Part shown: positions 61,543 to 64,000 of the stretch, in pieces | How positions within the stretch are numbered: position 1 is the first letter of the stretch | Layout of the letters: each line of letters opens with the position of its first letter | NCBI RefSeq assembly: GCF_003710865.1 | Contig: NZ_RHHO01000016.1 | Span: 62,001 to 126,000, forward strand | Reading direction: 5' to 3' | Length of the DNA: 64,000 bases | DNA from: Brevibacillus borstelensis | GTDB lineage: Bacteria; Bacillota; Bacilli; Brevibacillales; Brevibacillaceae | Made by a program: the position numbers and the translations under genes | The notes under the pieces: model-generated | Database searches by the model: none | Told to the model about the DNA's origin: nothing | What the model saw: the letters and a program-made list of their open reading frames with translations, nothing else

Positions 61543-61656
61543 GCTTCTGCTTTTGCTTCTGCTTTTGCTTCTGCATTTGCTTCTGCTTTTGCTTCTGCTT
61601 TTGCTTCTGCATTTGCTTCTGCATTTGCTTCTGCTTTTGCTTCTGCCTTTGCTTTT
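61543..61656. repeat. 12-bp tandem repeat, about 9.5 copies
   Basis: GCTTCTGC-(T/A/C)TTT units repeat without gaps from 61543. They lie after the stop of oxidase subunit I and before its terminator, so they are transcribed as 3' UTR. In the frame of subunit I the repeats would read (K/N)AEA. Confidence 0.9.
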
Positions 61657-61673
61657 TACATTTGTCCCAACGT

Positions 61674-63332
61674 TTACCAGGTGCGAATTGGTGGCGAACC
61701 AGGCGGATTGTGGGTCAGCTGATCGGCGATCGGAATGCCGTATGCCATCACGATAAGGAAGAGCAGTACGCCCACCCATACCGGCCAGCGTTCCAGAATC
61801 CGGGGCGTATGCTGCTCCGCCTCTGTTTCCGCGATCGGGTATTCGGTCTTTCCTTTCGGGGCATAGAAGGTCAGGTAGCCCAGGATCAGGATCAGCAGTA
61901 CAGCCGCTACGAACAGCAGCCCGCCGCCAAACGCCATGACGCGTTGGTAATCCATCCAGCCGAGCGCCAGCGGATGATCCATGTAGGTGGTATAATCCGT
62001 CCGGCGAGGCGTTCCTTGCAGGCCCAAATAGTGCATCGCAAACGACATCAGGAACATTCCCACCGACCAGAATACGGTTTGTACCATCCCCATGCGGTTG
62101 GCTGTACGGGTCAATGTCCGCCCGGTCAGCACAGGGATAAGCCAATAGCTGACACCGAAGAAGGTCAGAGCGACAGCGGCACCTACTGTAATGTGGAAAT
62201 GGCCGGTGACAAAGATCGTATTGTGTACGACCGCGTTCATCTGGTTGCTGGCGTTGATGATCCCGCCGGCACCTGCCGGGATAAAGAAGAGCATGCCGAC
62301 GAATGGCGCGAAGAAGCGGACATCGGACCACGGCAGCTTTTTAAACCAGCCGAACAGTCCCACTCCTCCCTTTTTCCGCCCCGTTGTTTCAAAGGTGGCG
62401 AACATGGAGAAGGCAGTCATCAGCGACGGTACGACAACGATCAGCGTCAAAATGACGTGTATCATTTTCCAGCCTGCGGAAATACCCGGCTCCATCAGCT
62501 GATGGTGGAAGCCGACCGGCATGGAGAACAGAAGCAGCGAGATAAAAGCAAGCCGAGCGAGCGAATCGCTGAATACATGGCCGCCGATGACGCGCGGAAC
62601 GCAGACGTACCAGGCGATATACGCAGGCATCAGCCAGAAGTACACCAGCGGATGGCCGAAGAACCAGAACAAGGTACGGCTGAGCATGACGTTAATGCTC
62701 GGTGTCCAGCCCAGAGACCAGGGGATGAGCTGGAACAGAACTTCCACAGCAACCGGAACGGTCGCGATCAACCACAGAACAAAAGTTGTGACTGACATGT
62801 AGACAAACAGTGGAGACAGCTTGCCTCTGTTTTCCCGTCTCCATTTGCGGTAGCTGCTAAAGATGGCAAATCCGCCAAACCAGCTCCCGACGACCAGGAG
62901 CGCAGCCCCGATGTAGAAGTACGGCGACGCCTTCAGCGGCGCGTAAAAGGTGTAGAGAACGGAAGCGTCGTTCGTGACGATCGTCACGACAGCCATCGCT
63001 GTCCCGACAGTCATCAGCACCCATCCTGTCCAGCCGAGCCCGCGGGCAGTTCCGTGCAGAGAGCCTCCCGTCGTTTTGGCTACCCCGGACAAGAGGAATC
63101 CGATGATGAAATACGTCGTAAAAATAAGTGCCATTAACACTCCGTGCGCGGTCAAAATCTGATAGTAATTCGTCCAGCTGGGCAGTTCGACAAGTCCGCC
63201 CCGCACCATTCCTTGGAGCATCCCGGCCAGTGCAGCCAAGCCAAACGCCGCATAGGCGACCCAAACGTAAGCGAGACTGAGACGAGCCGTAGGACGGTCG
63301 ACTTGCGCCTGCCCGATTGTTGTATGATTCAT
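61674..63332 (-). CDS. cbaA: b(o/a)3-type cytochrome c oxidase subunit I
   Basis: 552 residues with about 13-14 membrane helices. The Cu-B/active-site motif WFFGHPLVYFWLMPAYIAWY has the HPLVYFW of type B oxidases instead of HPEVYIL. Haem ligands include H in LTAHGVLMAL and the pair in FVTGHFHITVGAA. It reduces oxygen and pumps protons with high oxygen affinity. AGGTGAA precedes ATG 63332; the ORF to 63341 is in frame. It lies 15 bases from subunit II. Confidence 0.95.
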   Translation of the reverse strand: MNHTTIGQAQVDRPTARLSLAYVWVAYAAFGLAALAGMLQGMVRGGLVELPSWTNYYQILTAHGVLMALIFTTYFIIGFLLSGVAKTTGGSLHGTARGLGWTGWVLMTVGTAMAVVTIVTNDASVLYTFYAPLKASPYFYIGAALLVVGSWFGGFAIFSSYRKWRRENRGKLSPLFVYMSVTTFVLWLIATVPVAVEVLFQLIPWSLGWTPSINVMLSRTLFWFFGHPLVYFWLMPAYIAWYVCVPRVIGGHVFSDSLARLAFISLLLFSMPVGFHHQLMEPGISAGWKMIHVILTLIVVVPSLMTAFSMFATFETTGRKKGGVGLFGWFKKLPWSDVRFFAPFVGMLFFIPAGAGGIINASNQMNAVVHNTIFVTGHFHITVGAAVALTFFGVSYWLIPVLTGRTLTRTANRMGMVQTVFWSVGMFLMSFAMHYLGLQGTPRRTDYTTYMDHPLALGWMDYQRVMAFGGGLLFVAAVLLILILGYLTFYAPKGKTEYPIAETEAEQHTPRILERWPVWVGVLLFLIVMAYGIPIADQLTHNPPGSPPIRTW

Positions 63333-63347
63333 GTTATTCACCTGCCT

Positions 63348-63815
63348 CTATTTTACAATAATGGTGGTCGCCATCACCTGGTGGCCGGCGCCGCAGTATT
63401 CGTTGCACAAGATCAGGTATTCTCCCGGTTTGTCAAAGGTGTAGGATGCAGAGTTGATATGGCCCGGCATTACCATGAAGTTGACGTTGGTTCCCGGTAT
63501 TTGAAATCCGTGGACGACATCCGGACTGGTGACGTGAAAATTCACCTTGGAACCGACCGGAACTTCCATTTTATTGGGCGCAAAGCCGAAAGCAAACGCC
63601 GTCATGTACGCATCGTACTCGTTGTCACTCAGCTTTTTCAGGCCAGGGTTGTCGAACGGAGGCGTTTCTGTCACTTTGGCCGGATCGATCATTTCCATGT
63701 TGCTCGGAGGAGCCATTCCCATCGCGAAGGCATTCACACACAGCAGCACGATGAATAACGCGAGGCCCCCTGCTCCCAGGGACAGCCAGATTTTTTCATA
63801 ACGGTGCAGATGCAT
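63348..63815 (-). CDS. cbaB: b(o/a)3-type cytochrome c oxidase subunit II (CuA)
   Basis: 155 residues. One N-terminal membrane helix (about 10-33) and a cupredoxin domain with the CuA ligands HGFQIPGTN and CNEYCGAGHQVM. The short form without a second helix is typical of ba3 oxidases. It accepts electrons from cytochrome c. GGAGAGG precedes ATG 63815. It is a possible client of the SCO protein at the other end of the window. Confidence 0.95.
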   Translation of the reverse strand: MHLHRYEKIWLSLGAGGLALFIVLLCVNAFAMGMAPPSNMEMIDPAKVTETPPFDNPGLKKLSDNEYDAYMTAFAFGFAPNKMEVPVGSKVNFHVTSPDVVHGFQIPGTNVNFMVMPGHINSASYTFDKPGEYLILCNEYCGAGHQVMATTIIVK

Positions 63816-63848
63816 CGTTTCCTCTCCTTTCTCTTTGAACTCGCTCTT

Positions 63849-64000
63849 CTATGCACGACCCAGGAATAGTCCGAACACACCAAACCAGCTTAGGAGTATG
63901 ATTGCGCCTACCAGCAATACAGCGATAAATGTCCCTTTCAGGTTTTGCGACTCAGGCTGCGGCTTCTTCGCCTTGTCCATCTGACGCTGCGTATCTGTTC
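63849..64000 (-). CDS. Oxidase subunit IIa-like small membrane protein (start outside or near edge)
   Basis: The frame ending at 63849 reads KPQPESQNLKGTFIAVLLVG, then AIILLSWFGVFGLFLGRA. This is a single helix ending in FGLF, as in subunit IIa of ba3-type oxidases. ATG 63980 has no ribosome site and the frame stays open to the window edge, so the true start may lie beyond. It directly precedes subunit II in the operon. Confidence 0.7.
   Translation of the reverse strand, partial: TDTQRQMDKAKKPQPESQNLKGTFIAVLLVGAIILLSWFGVFGLFLGRA

Noticed and set aside
61543-61656. Tandem repeat considered as a CRISPR array
   Set aside because: 12-base units abut directly; there are no spacers and no cas genes.
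61419-62795. Plus-strand 458-residue ORF with repeated FCFCFC stretch
   Set aside because: It runs antisense through cytochrome oxidase subunit I and through the 12-bp repeat. No domain or ribosome site.

Overview
The window reads as chromosomal DNA of a low-to-mid GC Gram-positive, most likely a Brevibacillus-like member of the Paenibacillaceae. The reasons are strong AGGAGG-type ribosome binding sites, frequent TTG and GTG starts, and a Bacillus-type gene set: bacilliredoxin, RNase J, TasA/SipW, an S-box riboswitch, Zur boxes, NamA and a b(o/a)3 oxidase. This assignment is inference from gene content. No rRNA or tRNA gene, complete insertion sequence or CRISPR array was seen.

Layout. 1-9.8 kb: aldo/keto reductase (cut by the window edge), bacilliredoxin, BASS-family transporter, RNase J, then a cydA-cydB-rhodanese-SCO block with a Rex/FNR-like operator upstream of cydA, and a methyltransferase. 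9.8-13.9 kb: an AT-rich accessory island. It holds a sigma factor split over two short genes, two tiny membrane proteins, a secreted protein and a DUF4855-like TIM-barrel protein. The sigma operon and the TIM-barrel gene share a two-part promoter-like motif. 13.9-18 kb: S-box riboswitch plus metY, a GNAT enzyme, and a MarR/MFS pair with one palindromic operator in front of each gene. 18-27 kb: a matrix/surface island with two SipW-type signal peptidases and four TasA-like or SipW-client-like proteins (one fused to a beta-helix, one carrying nine PPGAGG repeats), then a zinc-ribbon protein, a membrane HD-GYP protein with lost catalytic residues, and a LuxR-type two-component system. 27-36 kb: ArsR/MFS pair, MoxR-DUF58-DUF4129 operon, TetR with a paired SMR exporter, tandem repeats and a Nif3-like pseudogene. 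36-45 kb: YezD and DUF2325 proteins, a 212-bp palindromic element, namA, a lipoprotein, citrate synthase, DUF418, LysR, and a DUF6583-like protein. 45-55 kb: a large Vpr-like subtilase, a wHTH/ClpP/epimerase operon, small membrane proteins, a CPA2 antiporter behind a leader hairpin, and a zinc-starvation cassette (zagA plus zinc-free L33) under two Zur boxes. 55-64 kb: two VCBS-like exported proteins, an OmpR/EnvZ-type system, nitroreductase, SDR, a 12-bp tandem repeat, and a ba3-type oxidase operon running off the end.

How it works together. Three themes recur. Respiration is represented by bd oxidase, ba3 oxidase, SCO and citrate synthase. Surface and export functions are the SipW/TasA island, the subtilase and many exported proteins. 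Self-contained regulator-plus-target modules with visible operators include MarR/MFS, TetR/SMR, Zur/ZagA-L33, the S-box and the split sigma. The two most unusual regions are the split-sigma island at 10.3-13.1 kb and the double-SipW matrix island at 18.1-23.3 kb; each has a private repeated DNA element upstream of its operons.
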